From JAMCZU01 sp964479405 (GTDB lineage: Bacteria; Patescibacteriota; UBA1384; UBA12157; JAENIV01), in contig CAYZMA010000023.1 in assembly GCA_964479405.1 (NCBI GenBank), positions 1-15,726 on the forward strand: a stretch of DNA of 15,726 nucleotides, in the 5' to 3' direction. The position numbers and the translations under genes are program-made. Numbering within the stretch: position 1 is the first letter of the stretch; each line of letters opens with the position of its first letter. Positions 5,257 to 12,404 of the stretch are shown here, piece after piece. The notes beneath the pieces were generated by a model that searched no databases, was not told where the DNA came from, and was given only the letters and a program-made list of their open reading frames with translations.

Positions 5257-7023
5257 ATGTGCGGGATTGTTGGTTACATTGGTAAAGGAAATGCCAAAGA
5301 CTTTGTCGTTGGAGCTTTAAAAAAACTGGAATACCGCGGTTACGATTCGTGGGGAATTAGTTTAATAGAAAACAATAATCTTAAAGTTATTAAAGAAACT
5401 GGAAAAATTAGTAAAGTTGTTTCAAAAAATATCACATCGAACTCACATTTAGCCATCGGTCATACCCGTTGGGCAACTCATGGCGGGGTAACAAAAGAAA
5501 ATGCTCATCCCCACACAGATTGCGCTCAAAATTTAGCCGTTGTCCACAACGGCATTATTAATAATTTTGAAATTTTAAAAAATAACTTGATTAAAAAAGG
5601 TCATAAATTTACATCAGAGACTGATACTGAAGTTATTCCGCATTTGGTGGAAGAAAACCTTAAAAAAAATCAATCGATTGTCGAAGCTTTTAGGATTTCT
5701 TTAAATGCACTTCAAGGCGATTATGCAATTTGTTTAATTAGTCAAAACGAAAATAAAATTTATATTGCTGTTAATGGTTGTCCTTTGGCTATTGGAATCG
5801 GCAAAGATGTCAAATATATTTCTTCTGATCTTTTAGCTTTCGCTGATTTTACTTCGGATGTTATTTTAATGCGCGATGGCACTTTAGCCGAAGTGGGGAC
5901 TGAAATAAAAATTTACGATATTAAAACGGGCACTCTAAAAAAAGTAAACTCTCAAAAAATTTCAACCGAATTTTTCCAAGCAAAACTCGGCACTTTTAAG
6001 CATTTTCTATTTAAAGAAATTAATGAACAGCCAAAAATTTTGGAAAAAATTGTGGCGATGGACAAAAAGGAAATTGAAACAAATGCCGCTTTAATTCGTA
6101 ATTCTTTTGGCACCTTTTTTGTCGCTTGCGGAACGGCCTATCATGCGGCGCTTTCGGCCGAATACTTTTTTGCCCGTTTTGCAAAAATTCATGTAAACAC
6201 CGCAATAGCTAGTGAATTTCCAGCTTTCGGCAATTTTATCACCGATAAAACTTTGCTTTTTGCCATCTCGCAATCAGGCGAAACAGCCGATGTTATTGAT
6301 GCGGTCAAAACCGCTCGCGCTAAAAAAGCAAAAATATTTTCCCTTTTAAATAATCCAAATTCAACATTAGGCAGGCTTTCGGATGTGGTAATGCTCACCC
6401 CGGCGGGCAAAGAAATCGCTGTTTTGTCAACTAAAGCTTTTACTTCGCAATTGGCGATTTTGTATTTATTAAGTTGCGCCACCGCCAGTGATTTAGTAAA
6501 AGCCGAAAGGAATTTAAAAATTACAGCATATGAGGTTTTGGAAATTTTAAAAAATTCTAATATTGATCACATTAAAAAGCTGGCAAAAATATTAAAAAAT
6601 TCAAAAAATATTTTTACTATCGGCCGGGGTTTAAATTTTCCCACGGCATTGGAGGCGGCTTTAAAAATAAAAGAAGTTTCCTACATTCATGCCGAAGGTT
6701 TTGCCGGTGGGGAATTAAAACACGGCACCATTGCGCTAATCGAAAAAGATGTCCCGTGCATTGTTTTTGTTTCCAATGACGAAACAAAAGATGTTATTTT
6801 ATCAAACGCTCAAGAAATTAAAGCGCGAGGTGGTTATATCATTGGCGTGGCGCCGGAAGCAAATAAAGTTTTTGATTACTTCCTTAAAGTGGCCGACTTG
6901 CCGGACCTTTCGCCAATTTTAAACATTGTGCCGATTCAAGTTTTGGCTTATTTTTTGGCACTGGAAAAGGGTCTGGATCCCGACAAACCTCGCAATCTGG
7001 CTAAATCAGTTACAGTCAAGTAA
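5257..7023 (+). CDS. glmS: Glutamine--fructose-6-phosphate aminotransferase (isomerizing)
   Basis: 588 residues, near the usual ~600. It makes glucosamine-6-phosphate from fructose-6-phosphate and glutamine, the first step to UDP-GlcNAc. N-terminal glutaminase: CGIVGYIG (Cys2 is the nucleophile once Met is removed), HTRWATHGGVTKENAHPH, HNGIINNFEIL, TDTEVIPHLVEENL. Two SIS sugar-isomerase domains follow: FVACGTAYHAALSAEYFF, SQSGETADVIDAVKTARAKK and STKAFTSQL in the first; GRGLNFPTALEAALKIKEV and GGELKHGTIALI in the second. The C-terminal PRNLAKSVTVK holds the Schiff-base lysine (K583). A strong AAGGAG precedes the ATG. No glmS ribozyme is possible in the 13-nt gap, so control probably lies with YvcK/GlmR and the upstream promoter. 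Confidence 0.98.
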   Translation: MCGIVGYIGKGNAKDFVVGALKKLEYRGYDSWGISLIENNNLKVIKETGKISKVVSKNITSNSHLAIGHTRWATHGGVTKENAHPHTDCAQNLAVVHNGIINNFEILKNNLIKKGHKFTSETDTEVIPHLVEENLKKNQSIVEAFRISLNALQGDYAICLISQNENKIYIAVNGCPLAIGIGKDVKYISSDLLAFADFTSDVILMRDGTLAEVGTEIKIYDIKTGTLKKVNSQKISTEFFQAKLGTFKHFLFKEINEQPKILEKIVAMDKKEIETNAALIRNSFGTFFVACGTAYHAALSAEYFFARFAKIHVNTAIASEFPAFGNFITDKTLLFAISQSGETADVIDAVKTARAKKAKIFSLLNNPNSTLGRLSDVVMLTPAGKEIAVLSTKAFTSQLAILYLLSCATASDLVKAERNLKITAYEVLEILKNSNIDHIKKLAKILKNSKNIFTIGRGLNFPTALEAALKIKEVSYIHAEGFAGGELKHGTIALIEKDVPCIVFVSNDETKDVILSNAQEIKARGGYIIGVAPEANKVFDYFLKVADLPDLSPILNIVPIQVLAYFLALEKGLDPDKPRNLAKSVTVK

Positions 7024-7047
7024 AATTAAAATAGACCATATAAATTT

Positions 7048-7075
7048 GTCATTGCGAGCTTCAGCGAAGCAATCT
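7048..7075 (+). repeat. Short dispersed palindromic repeat (GTCATTGCGAGC ... GAAGCAATCT type)
   Basis: A 28-nt copy in the glmS-mutM gap, with outer ATTGC/GCAAT and inner GCTTC/GAAGC complementarity. It belongs to the same family as the doubled element inside glycyl-tRNA synthetase (13252-13325), sharing GTCATTGCGAGC and GCAATCT. This is a common intergenic repeat type in many bacterial genomes. Confidence 0.8.
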
Positions 7076-7099
7076 ATTAAATTAGAAAAAGGAGATTTT

Positions 7100-7939
7100 A
7101 TGCCCGAATTACCAGAAGTTGAGACAATACGACAAGGTTTAATTCAAAAAGTTAAAGGCAAGGTTATTAAAGACATTGAAATTAAAGTGCCGAAACTTTT
7201 TGTCGGAAATATTAGTGATATTTGCGGCGCTAAAATTATTGATGCCAAAAGGGTGGCTAAAATTTTGGAAATTGTTTTGGACAACAATTATTCTATTTTA
7301 ATTCATTTAAAAATGACCGGTCAATTAATTTACAAAGATGAAAAATCAAAAGCGGTTGGCGGTCATACGCAAAAACTTTACGATGCCGAACCGCCCCATG
7401 CTTACACATATATTATTTATACTTTTTCCGACGGTTCGCATCTCTACTATAATGACTTTAGAAAATTTGGCTGGAATAAAATTTATAAAAGCGATCAAAT
7501 TGAAAAAATTATTGGTCCCGACAAATTTGGTCCCGAGCCTTTAAATCCTGATTTTAATATTGAATATTTAAAAAAAATATTTTCAAAATCAGGTAAAGCG
7601 GTTAAATTGGTTTTGATGGATCAGCAGAAAATCGCCGGTGTGGGAAATATCTACGCCAATGATGCTTTGTATTGGGCAGGGATTTTCCCCACGCGGTCGG
7701 CTAAAACATTATCGGATGAAGAAATATCAAAATTAAAATCTGCGATTGAAAAAGTTATTAATTTAGGTTTAAAATATGGTGGGTCATCAGAAAATACTTA
7801 TGTTAATATTGAAGGGCAAAAAGGTCATTATATGGAAATAACCGCAGTTTATCAAAAGAAAAAAGATCCCAAGGGTCATGAAATAAAAAAAATAAAAATT
7901 GGTGGCAGAGGTTCTTTTTATTGTCCAATTTGCCAATGA
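7100..7939 (+). CDS. mutM: Formamidopyrimidine-DNA glycosylase (Fpg)
   Basis: 279 residues. It removes oxidised purines such as 8-oxoguanine and nicks the site. The N-terminal PELPEVE supplies catalytic Pro2 and Glu3; IHLKMTGQL holds K71; the H2TH region has DQQKIAGVGNIYANDALYWAGI (split: DQQKIAGVGNIYA and NDALYWAGI) with DNA-contacting N184. The zinc finger is half degenerate: the second Cys pair is present (YCPICQ, C275 and C278) with R270, but the first CxxC is replaced by DPKGHEI. The frame is open far upstream into glmS, but the ATG at 7100 follows AAAAAGGAG and encodes the essential PELPE start. The stop comes right after CQ, next to a REP hairpin. Probably in the yvcK-glmS operon. Confidence 0.96.
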   Translation: MPELPEVETIRQGLIQKVKGKVIKDIEIKVPKLFVGNISDICGAKIIDAKRVAKILEIVLDNNYSILIHLKMTGQLIYKDEKSKAVGGHTQKLYDAEPPHAYTYIIYTFSDGSHLYYNDFRKFGWNKIYKSDQIEKIIGPDKFGPEPLNPDFNIEYLKKIFSKSGKAVKLVLMDQQKIAGVGNIYANDALYWAGIFPTRSAKTLSDEEISKLKSAIEKVINLGLKYGGSSENTYVNIEGQKGHYMEITAVYQKKKDPKGHEIKKIKIGGRGSFYCPICQ

Positions 7940-7940
7940 T

Positions 7941-7971
7941 AACCTTAAATCGCACATCCGTTGTGCGATTA
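7941..7971 (+). repeat. REP-like hairpin, left flank of the RAYT gene
   Basis: AATCGCACA (7948-7956) pairs perfectly with TGTGCGATT (7962-7970) around a TCCGT loop, with AACC (7941-7944) and GGTT (7975-7978) able to extend the stem. It begins one base after the mutM stop and could also help terminate or protect the mutM transcript. A matching copy lies at the other end of the transposase gene. Confidence 0.85.
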
Positions 7972-7984
7972 TACGGTTTACGTG

Positions 7985-7993
7985 TGATATACT
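7985..7993 (+). promoter_or_regulatory. Extended -10 promoter of the RAYT gene
   Basis: TGATATACT is an extended -10 box (TG, one base, TATACT at 7988-7993). No good -35 box is seen; the REP hairpin occupies that region. The ATG is 7 nt after the -10 box and no Shine-Dalgarno sequence is present, so a leaderless transcript is likely. Confidence 0.55.
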
Positions 7994-7999
7994 ATATTT

Positions 8000-8665
8000 A
8001 TGAGGAAAGATCCATTAATTACTGGGGAAGTTTATCATGTTTTTTCACGAAGTATTGCTGATTATATAATATTTAATAATAATTTTGACTACGAAAGAAT
8101 GTGGCAATTAATACAATATTATAAAATTAACAATAATAACATCAGATATTCTGATTTTATTAATTTTCAAATTGTTAACAATGATGGTTTTTATAATGCT
8201 TTTAATTTGATTAAAAAAGATAAAAAAAATTCCGTTCAAATTATAGCTTATTGTTTTATGCCGACACATATTCATTTAGTTCTTAAGCAGTTGCAAGATA
8301 AAGGAATTTCTCAATACATGAAACATATTTTAGATAGCTATTCAAAGTATTTTAATTTTCAACATAAAAGAAGAGGTCCTTTGTGGGAAAGTAGATTTAA
8401 AAGTATCTTAGTAAAAAAAGATGAATATTTAATGCATTTAACCAGATATATTCATTTAAATCCGGTAACGGCAAAAATAATTGATAAACCTAAAGAATGG
8501 CAATATTCCTCTTTTAATGAATATCTTGGAACAAATAGTAATATTGCGATTTGCCAATTTAATGATATTTTGGAAATTAACTCGTCTCAATATCGTAAAT
8601 TCACCAATGATCGAATTTCTTATCAAAGAGATTTAGCCAAAATTAAAAAATTAATATTAGATTAA
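8000..8665 (+). CDS. REP-associated tyrosine transposase (RAYT, Y1/HUH family)
   Basis: 221 residues. The start RKDPLITGEVYHVFSRSI is the usual RAYT opening. The HUH motif is PTHIHLVLK (H90, H92) and the catalytic Tyr is Y150 in LTRYIHLNP; RRGPLWESRFKSILV and EWQYSSFNEYLG are other family blocks. These enzymes cut and join single-stranded DNA at REP hairpins and are thought to spread REP elements. Here the gene is flanked by two direct copies of a matching hairpin, so enzyme and substrate sit together. It lies between mutM and a relic of a mutM 3' end, which suggests insertion there. A partial relative lies at 15211. The frame looks intact and probably active. Confidence 0.93.
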   Translation: MRKDPLITGEVYHVFSRSIADYIIFNNNFDYERMWQLIQYYKINNNNIRYSDFINFQIVNNDGFYNAFNLIKKDKKNSVQIIAYCFMPTHIHLVLKQLQDKGISQYMKHILDSYSKYFNFQHKRRGPLWESRFKSILVKKDEYLMHLTRYIHLNPVTAKIIDKPKEWQYSSFNEYLGTNSNIAICQFNDILEINSSQYRKFTNDRISYQRDLAKIKKLILD

Positions 8666-8670
8666 CTTTA

Positions 8671-8711
8671 ACCATACGATCGCACATCCGACGTGCGATT
8701 AGTGCGATTAG
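8671..8711 (+). repeat. REP-like hairpin, right flank of the RAYT gene, with tandem 9-mer
   Basis: ATCGCAC (8679-8685) pairs with GTGCGAT (8693-8699); the loop begins ATCCG as in the left copy. Upstream AACC and core ATCGCACATCCG match the left copy in direct orientation. GTGCGATTA is then repeated directly (8693-8701, 8702-8710), as if the right half were duplicated. Confidence 0.85.
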
Positions 8712-8718
8712 AATGGTC

Positions 8719-8763
8719 ATTGTCGGTCATGGTACCCATTATTGCCCAATTTGCCAAAAGTAA
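8719..8763 (+). pseudogene. Relic of a mutM 3' end
   Basis: Read in frame, the 15 codons give IVGHGTHYCPICQK and a stop, matching the end of MutM (IGGRGSFYCPICQ). The last 18 nt before the Lys codon match mutM at 17 of 18 positions; over 13 codons the match is 28 of 39. Nothing mutM-like is seen upstream, where the REP hairpin lies. The sequence shows a 3' fragment cut off by the REP/RAYT unit; how it arose is inference (insertion with duplication, or loss of a tandem paralogue). Confidence 0.8.
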
Positions 8764-8771
8764 GATATAAT
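8742..8771 (+). promoter_or_regulatory. Promoter overlapping the mutM relic
   Basis: A perfect TATAAT (8766-8771) with TTGCCC (8742-8747) 18 nt upstream. It would serve the gene at 8806, which has GGGAGG before its ATG. The -35 lies inside the mutM relic codons. Confidence 0.55.
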
Positions 8772-8805
8772 AATATCACTAAAATAAATTTATAAGGGAG
8801 GAAAA

Positions 8806-9417
8806 ATGAATCAAGAATCTCAAAAAAGAACAATTGCACCGTGGTTATTGGTGGTTTTTATCGTTGTAATTTTGGCAGGTGGCGCTTATTTGGTGTGGTA
8901 TTATTTTGACTCAAAATCGGAAATAATTGTGCCAATCCTAACTCCGACGGCTTCTACCGAAAGTGCTAATGGCTGGAAAATATATAAAAATAAATCTTTT
9001 AAGTATTCAATTAGTATTCCAAAAGATTGGACAGCATCGCCAATTGCGTTATTAGATGATCCTAATAAAGCATTTAATGAGGGAACCGTTAATTTAATCG
9101 ATGGCCAGAAGCAAAATCAACTGAGAATTATTGTTTGCGAAACATGTAAAAAAGGTAATCAATATGGTTCCCTAAAAAATTATGCTAGTGACATTGGTCC
9201 AGTTGGTAGAGAATCAGTAATTACCAATCAAGAGCAATTTAAAATCGGTCAATTAGATGGTTACAAACAAAATGATAAATCATCTTTTTATACTCCAAGC
9301 GATACTACGCAGTATTTTGCGGAAAGTAAAGATTTTTATATTACATTTATAAGTTTAAATCAAGATAGTTTAAATCAAGTAGAAGAAATACTGGCCACTT
9401 TTAAGCTAGATATATAA
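8806..9417 (+). CDS. Membrane-anchored extracytoplasmic protein, PsbP-like fold suspected
   Basis: 203 residues. One membrane segment (~12-34) after a short charged N-terminus, then a Thr/Ser/Pro-rich linker, then an outside domain of ~150 residues. The domain opens WKIYKNKSFKYSISIPKDW, a pattern (aromatic, then F-Y-S-I-S-I-P-x-x-W) seen in PsbP-like and related small lipoprotein domains. A CETC pair (~105-108) could form a disulfide or bind metal. The role is unknown. It has its own promoter and a strong ribosome binding site, so it is probably transcribed apart from mutM. The PsbP-like label rests on a short motif and should be treated as tentative. Confidence 0.75.
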   Translation: MNQESQKRTIAPWLLVVFIVVILAGGAYLVWYYFDSKSEIIVPILTPTASTESANGWKIYKNKSFKYSISIPKDWTASPIALLDDPNKAFNEGTVNLIDGQKQNQLRIIVCETCKKGNQYGSLKNYASDIGPVGRESVITNQEQFKIGQLDGYKQNDKSSFYTPSDTTQYFAESKDFYITFISLNQDSLNQVEEILATFKLDI

Positions 9418-9482
9418 TTAACTTTGTAATCATCGCGACGATATAGATTGATGTTAAAAATCAAATAATACAAGGAGATCGT

Positions 9483-10238
9483 ATGGTAAAATACGCAGCC
9501 ATTATTTTAGGAGCGGGAAAAGGCACAAGAATGAATGAAGGCAAGGCTTCGCCAATTCCCAAAGTGATGTTTGAGCTTAATGGCGAGCCGATTATTAAAC
9601 ATTCCGTTAGATTAATTCAAAATGCCGGCATTAAAAAAATTATTATTGTTGTTGGTTACAAAAAAGAAATGGTGATGGACTATCTGAAATCAGAAGTTGA
9701 GTATGCCCTGCAAGTGGAACAACTTGGCACTGGCCATGCCGTTATGATGGCGGAAAAAATATTAAAGGACCAAGCCGAATCAATTATAATTTTTTACGGC
9801 GATAGCCCTTTGTATAAAAGTGAATCAATTAAAAAATTAATCGCACTTTACGAGGGAGAAAAACCAATGGTAGCTATGTTGACAGTCATATTTCAAGACC
9901 CGATTTTCTGGGCTTTTGGGCGAATTATTCGTGATAAAAATAAAAATGTTATTGGTATTGTTGAACAAAAAGATTGCACCGCTGAACAATTAAAAATTAA
10001 AGAAAGTAATCCCGGTTTTTATATTTTTGATTCAATGTGGCTTTGGCAAAATCTTTCGCAGTTAGAATCTAACAATAATCAAAAAGAATATTATTTAACC
10101 GATATGATTAAAATTGCCTGCGAGCAAGGCAAAAAGGTGGTCGCCATACCCGTTACGGAAGAAGAAGAGGCGCTGGGTATCAACACGCCCGAGCAATTAA
10201 AACAAGCCGAAGAGGTTTTAAAAAACGTTGAACTATAG
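9483..10238 (+). CDS. GlmU-type sugar-1-phosphate nucleotidyltransferase (uridylyltransferase domain only)
   Basis: 251 residues, about the size of the GlmU N-terminal half. Motifs follow GlmU closely: LGAGKGTRM (9-17), PKVM with K27, QVEQLGTGHAV (77-87), YGDSPL (105-110, metal-binding D107), FGRI (145-148), IVEQKDCTAEQ (159-169), EYYLTD (202-207) and GINTPEQL with N234. It should join UTP and a sugar-1-phosphate, most likely GlcNAc-1-P, to give UDP-GlcNAc. The left-handed beta-helix acetyltransferase half of GlmU is missing, and the next gene is recO, so acetylation must come from elsewhere or the substrate differs. Strong AAGGAG before the ATG. With GlmS and YvcK in the same window, a UDP-GlcNAc role is the best guess. 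Confidence 0.88.
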   Translation: MVKYAAIILGAGKGTRMNEGKASPIPKVMFELNGEPIIKHSVRLIQNAGIKKIIIVVGYKKEMVMDYLKSEVEYALQVEQLGTGHAVMMAEKILKDQAESIIIFYGDSPLYKSESIKKLIALYEGEKPMVAMLTVIFQDPIFWAFGRIIRDKNKNVIGIVEQKDCTAEQLKIKESNPGFYIFDSMWLWQNLSQLESNNNQKEYYLTDMIKIACEQGKKVVAIPVTEEEEALGINTPEQLKQAEEVLKNVEL

Positions 10239-10251
10239 CTTGTAAACAAGC
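10238..10251 (+). promoter_or_regulatory. Short inverted repeat between the nucleotidyltransferase and recO
   Basis: GCTTGT/ACAAGC with a 2-nt centre, beginning on the last base of the upstream stop codon. It could form a small mRNA hairpin in front of recO. No T tract follows, so it is not a typical terminator. Function is unknown. Confidence 0.35.
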
Positions 10252-10266
10252 GCGGAAATTCACTTT

Positions 10267-11019
10267 ATGAATTATAAAACCAAAGGTATAGTCCTAAAGA
10301 GAATGAATCTTGGTGAGGCTGACCGGATTTTAACAATTTTTACTTTAAAAAATGGTAAAATCAAAGCTATCGCCAAAGGAGTCAGAAAAACTTTGTCAAA
10401 ATTGGCAGGGCATTTAGAACCATTTTGTCTTGTTAATTTAGGCATTGCCGAAGGTAGAAATCTGGATATTGTTACCGATGCCGAAATGACAAAGTGTTTT
10501 ATAAAACTCCATAGTAATTTAGAAGCTACTAATACGGCTTATTATTTGGCCGAAATTGTTGAAAGAATGACGGCGGAAAATCAAGCCCATCCGGAAATTT
10601 ATGAACTATTAGACGAAGTTTTAGAGCATTTAAATAATAACCAAAATAAATTATTGCTTTCTTATTTTGAAATAAATTTTTTAAATCTTTCCGGATTTTT
10701 GCCGGAGTTATATAAATGTGTTGCTTGTGGCGTAAAATTGCAATTTGAAAATAATTATTTTAGTTTTGAAAGTGGTGGGGTGGTTTGTGAAAAATGTGCC
10801 AGTAGCGGAAGTATTGCAATAAGCGCTGAAGCAATTAAAATTTTGCGATTATTTTTAACTAATCATATTTCTTTGGTTCAAAAAGTCAGTATCAGCGAAG
10901 ACTTATCTAAAAAAATCTTAAGCATTGCTAGCTTGTATATTGATTTTATCGCCCAAAAAGAATTTAAATCAAAAAGGTTTTTGAAAAACAGTTGCGAGAA
11001 AAGTAAAAAAAATATATGA
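10267..11019 (+). CDS. recO: DNA repair protein RecO
   Basis: 250 residues, normal length. RecO loads RecA at single-strand gaps together with RecR (and RecF). The N-terminal OB fold begins MNYKTKGIVLKRMNLGEADRI (split: KTKGIVLKRMNLGEADRI) and includes KIKAIAKGVRKTLSKLAGHLEP, a standard RecO block (here residues 31-52). The C-terminal helical part carries a four-Cys zinc site: CVACG (C151, C154) and CEKC (C174, C177). The ATG has no clear Shine-Dalgarno sequence and lies 28 nt after the preceding gene, so it may rely on read-through transcription and weak initiation. In Bacillus and many others recO is close to glyS, as it is here. Confidence 0.93.
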   Translation: MNYKTKGIVLKRMNLGEADRILTIFTLKNGKIKAIAKGVRKTLSKLAGHLEPFCLVNLGIAEGRNLDIVTDAEMTKCFIKLHSNLEATNTAYYLAEIVERMTAENQAHPEIYELLDEVLEHLNNNQNKLLLSYFEINFLNLSGFLPELYKCVACGVKLQFENNYFSFESGGVVCEKCASSGSIAISAEAIKILRLFLTNHISLVQKVSISEDLSKKILSIASLYIDFIAQKEFKSKRFLKNSCEKSKKNI

Positions 11020-11037
11020 TAAATACAAGAGGTAAAA

Positions 11038-11949
11038 ATGAGATTATTTAAAATTTTATCATTGAGTTGTCTGTTTCTGGTATTGGGTTTTTCGTCAATG
11101 AATGTAAAAGCTCTGACTGGGAACGAAACTTCCCAGTATTATTCAGTTGTATATGATAAGGAACAAGAATCAGCGGTTGTCGCCAAGCTTATTTATTTAA
11201 ATCGTGGTAAAGATGAAATTAAAAATCTTAAATTGGAGATTCATGGGACAACAGTAAGAGTAATCAGTGCCGTTCAGGAACAAGCTCAAACTAAAACACA
11301 GGCAAATTGTAGCAGATATGATTACAATAGTCCTATTGATCAAAGCGGAGAAAGAAGATGTTTGGAATATAGCGAAAGCCAAACTATCCCTTCTTATACT
11401 TATGCTTTACTTGATACCGACTCTTTAAAAATAGTCAATAATGGATTAAGTATTACTCTGGATTTGGCTTTAAAACAACCGATTGCCTCTCAAAAAACCG
11501 GAACAGTGATTTTGTATTACAAAACTCAAGGAATGGCAAACAAAGTTTGGAATGGGTATCAATACAGTTTTGAGACCATAAAATCTCCTTATGATATTGA
11601 TAATGTAAGAGTGGCAATAGATGTTGCCGACGATCTTTATATTAAGGAAACAGCGGAAGGAACCACAAACTATCAATCGAATATAACCTCGGCTTTGCCA
11701 GCGTTAAGTTCAAAATCATTTAGCGAAAGTGCTTCATTTAAAGATGTTTCAAGCCGTATTATTTCTGCGCCGGGCGTAACCAAAGAAACTTCTTCTTTAG
11801 ATCCGAATGAAAATTTTCGTGTTGAAGGAAAATACTATAATAATAATTGGATGGGTGAACTGCCAACAATTATTGGTGTTGGGCTAACTTTTGTCGTTAT
11901 TTTGGTTGTTCTTTTGGTTATATTAAAAAGTGAAAAAAAGAAAAATTAA
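11038..11949 (+). CDS. Secreted protein with C-terminal membrane anchor, unknown function
   Basis: 303 residues. An N-terminal signal peptide (FKILSLSCLFLVLGFSSMNVKA, residues 4-25, shown only by its end positions and VKA cut site) is followed by ~245 extracellular residues and a C-terminal membrane segment (~277-298) ending in a Lys-rich tail, the layout of a type I membrane protein. The outside domain is rich in Ser, Thr and beta-prone stretches; two Cys (in QANCSRYD and ERRCLEY) could form a disulfide. I recognise no family. The AGAGG ribosome binding site is reasonable, and the gene is 18 nt after recO, so it probably shares its transcript. It opens a three-gene membrane cluster ending at glyS. 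Confidence 0.8.
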   Translation: MRLFKILSLSCLFLVLGFSSMNVKALTGNETSQYYSVVYDKEQESAVVAKLIYLNRGKDEIKNLKLEIHGTTVRVISAVQEQAQTKTQANCSRYDYNSPIDQSGERRCLEYSESQTIPSYTYALLDTDSLKIVNNGLSITLDLALKQPIASQKTGTVILYYKTQGMANKVWNGYQYSFETIKSPYDIDNVRVAIDVADDLYIKETAEGTTNYQSNITSALPALSSKSFSESASFKDVSSRIISAPGVTKETSSLDPNENFRVEGKYYNNNWMGELPTIIGVGLTFVVILVVLLVILKSEKKKN

Positions 11950-11960
11950 GGAGGCAAACT

Positions 11961-12404
11961 ATGGAATATCTCATTTACCCACTGATGTATTTTCTCGTTA
12001 TTGGTGGCATAATTTTCGTTATTGTTAAGGCGACCGCAAAAAGAAAACCGGGTGCGCCACCAATTGATTGGCGGCAATTTGGAGTAGGGACAGCGATTAT
12101 GTTTGTTCTACCGTTTTTTATTGGTTTTTCAACCAGCGCGGTTTTTAATGAATTAGCTAAAACCGAATCTTTGATTATGATGCTAGTGATGGCGGTAATT
12201 TTCTTAATTGTTGGTTTTACTATCTCGCATCATACCGTAATATCAACAAGCCTAATTGCCGGTTCAATTATTGCGATTATCTATGCGATTGGAATAAATC
12301 TTGAAAGTATTTCGCCGTCGGTAATGGCAATACTAGCTGGGTTAGGGGTGGCAATATTAATTTATATTGCATATAAAAAATTTCAAGAACAGGAGGCAAA
12401 ATGA
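11961..12404 (+). CDS. Small polytopic membrane protein, unknown function
   Basis: 147 residues with about five membrane segments (roughly 4-24, 41-62, 70-89, 93-111, 119-138) and a short basic loop with KRKPGAPPIDWRQF after the first. There are no Cys and no recognisable transport or enzyme motif. AAGGAGG precedes the ATG at good spacing. The stop overlaps the next start by four bases (ATGA), so the two proteins are translationally coupled and may act together. Nothing shows its function. Confidence 0.78.
   Translation: MEYLIYPLMYFLVIGGIIFVIVKATAKRKPGAPPIDWRQFGVGTAIMFVLPFFIGFSTSAVFNELAKTESLIMMLVMAVIFLIVGFTISHHTVISTSLIAGSIIAIIYAIGINLESISPSVMAILAGLGVAILIYIAYKKFQEQEAK

Noticed and set aside
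6926..7099. A longer mutM start inside glmS, reading through the repeat
   Set aside because: Fpg needs PELPE at its N-terminus for catalysis, and ATG 7100 has a strong ribosome binding site; the extension is just an open frame through glmS and the repeat.
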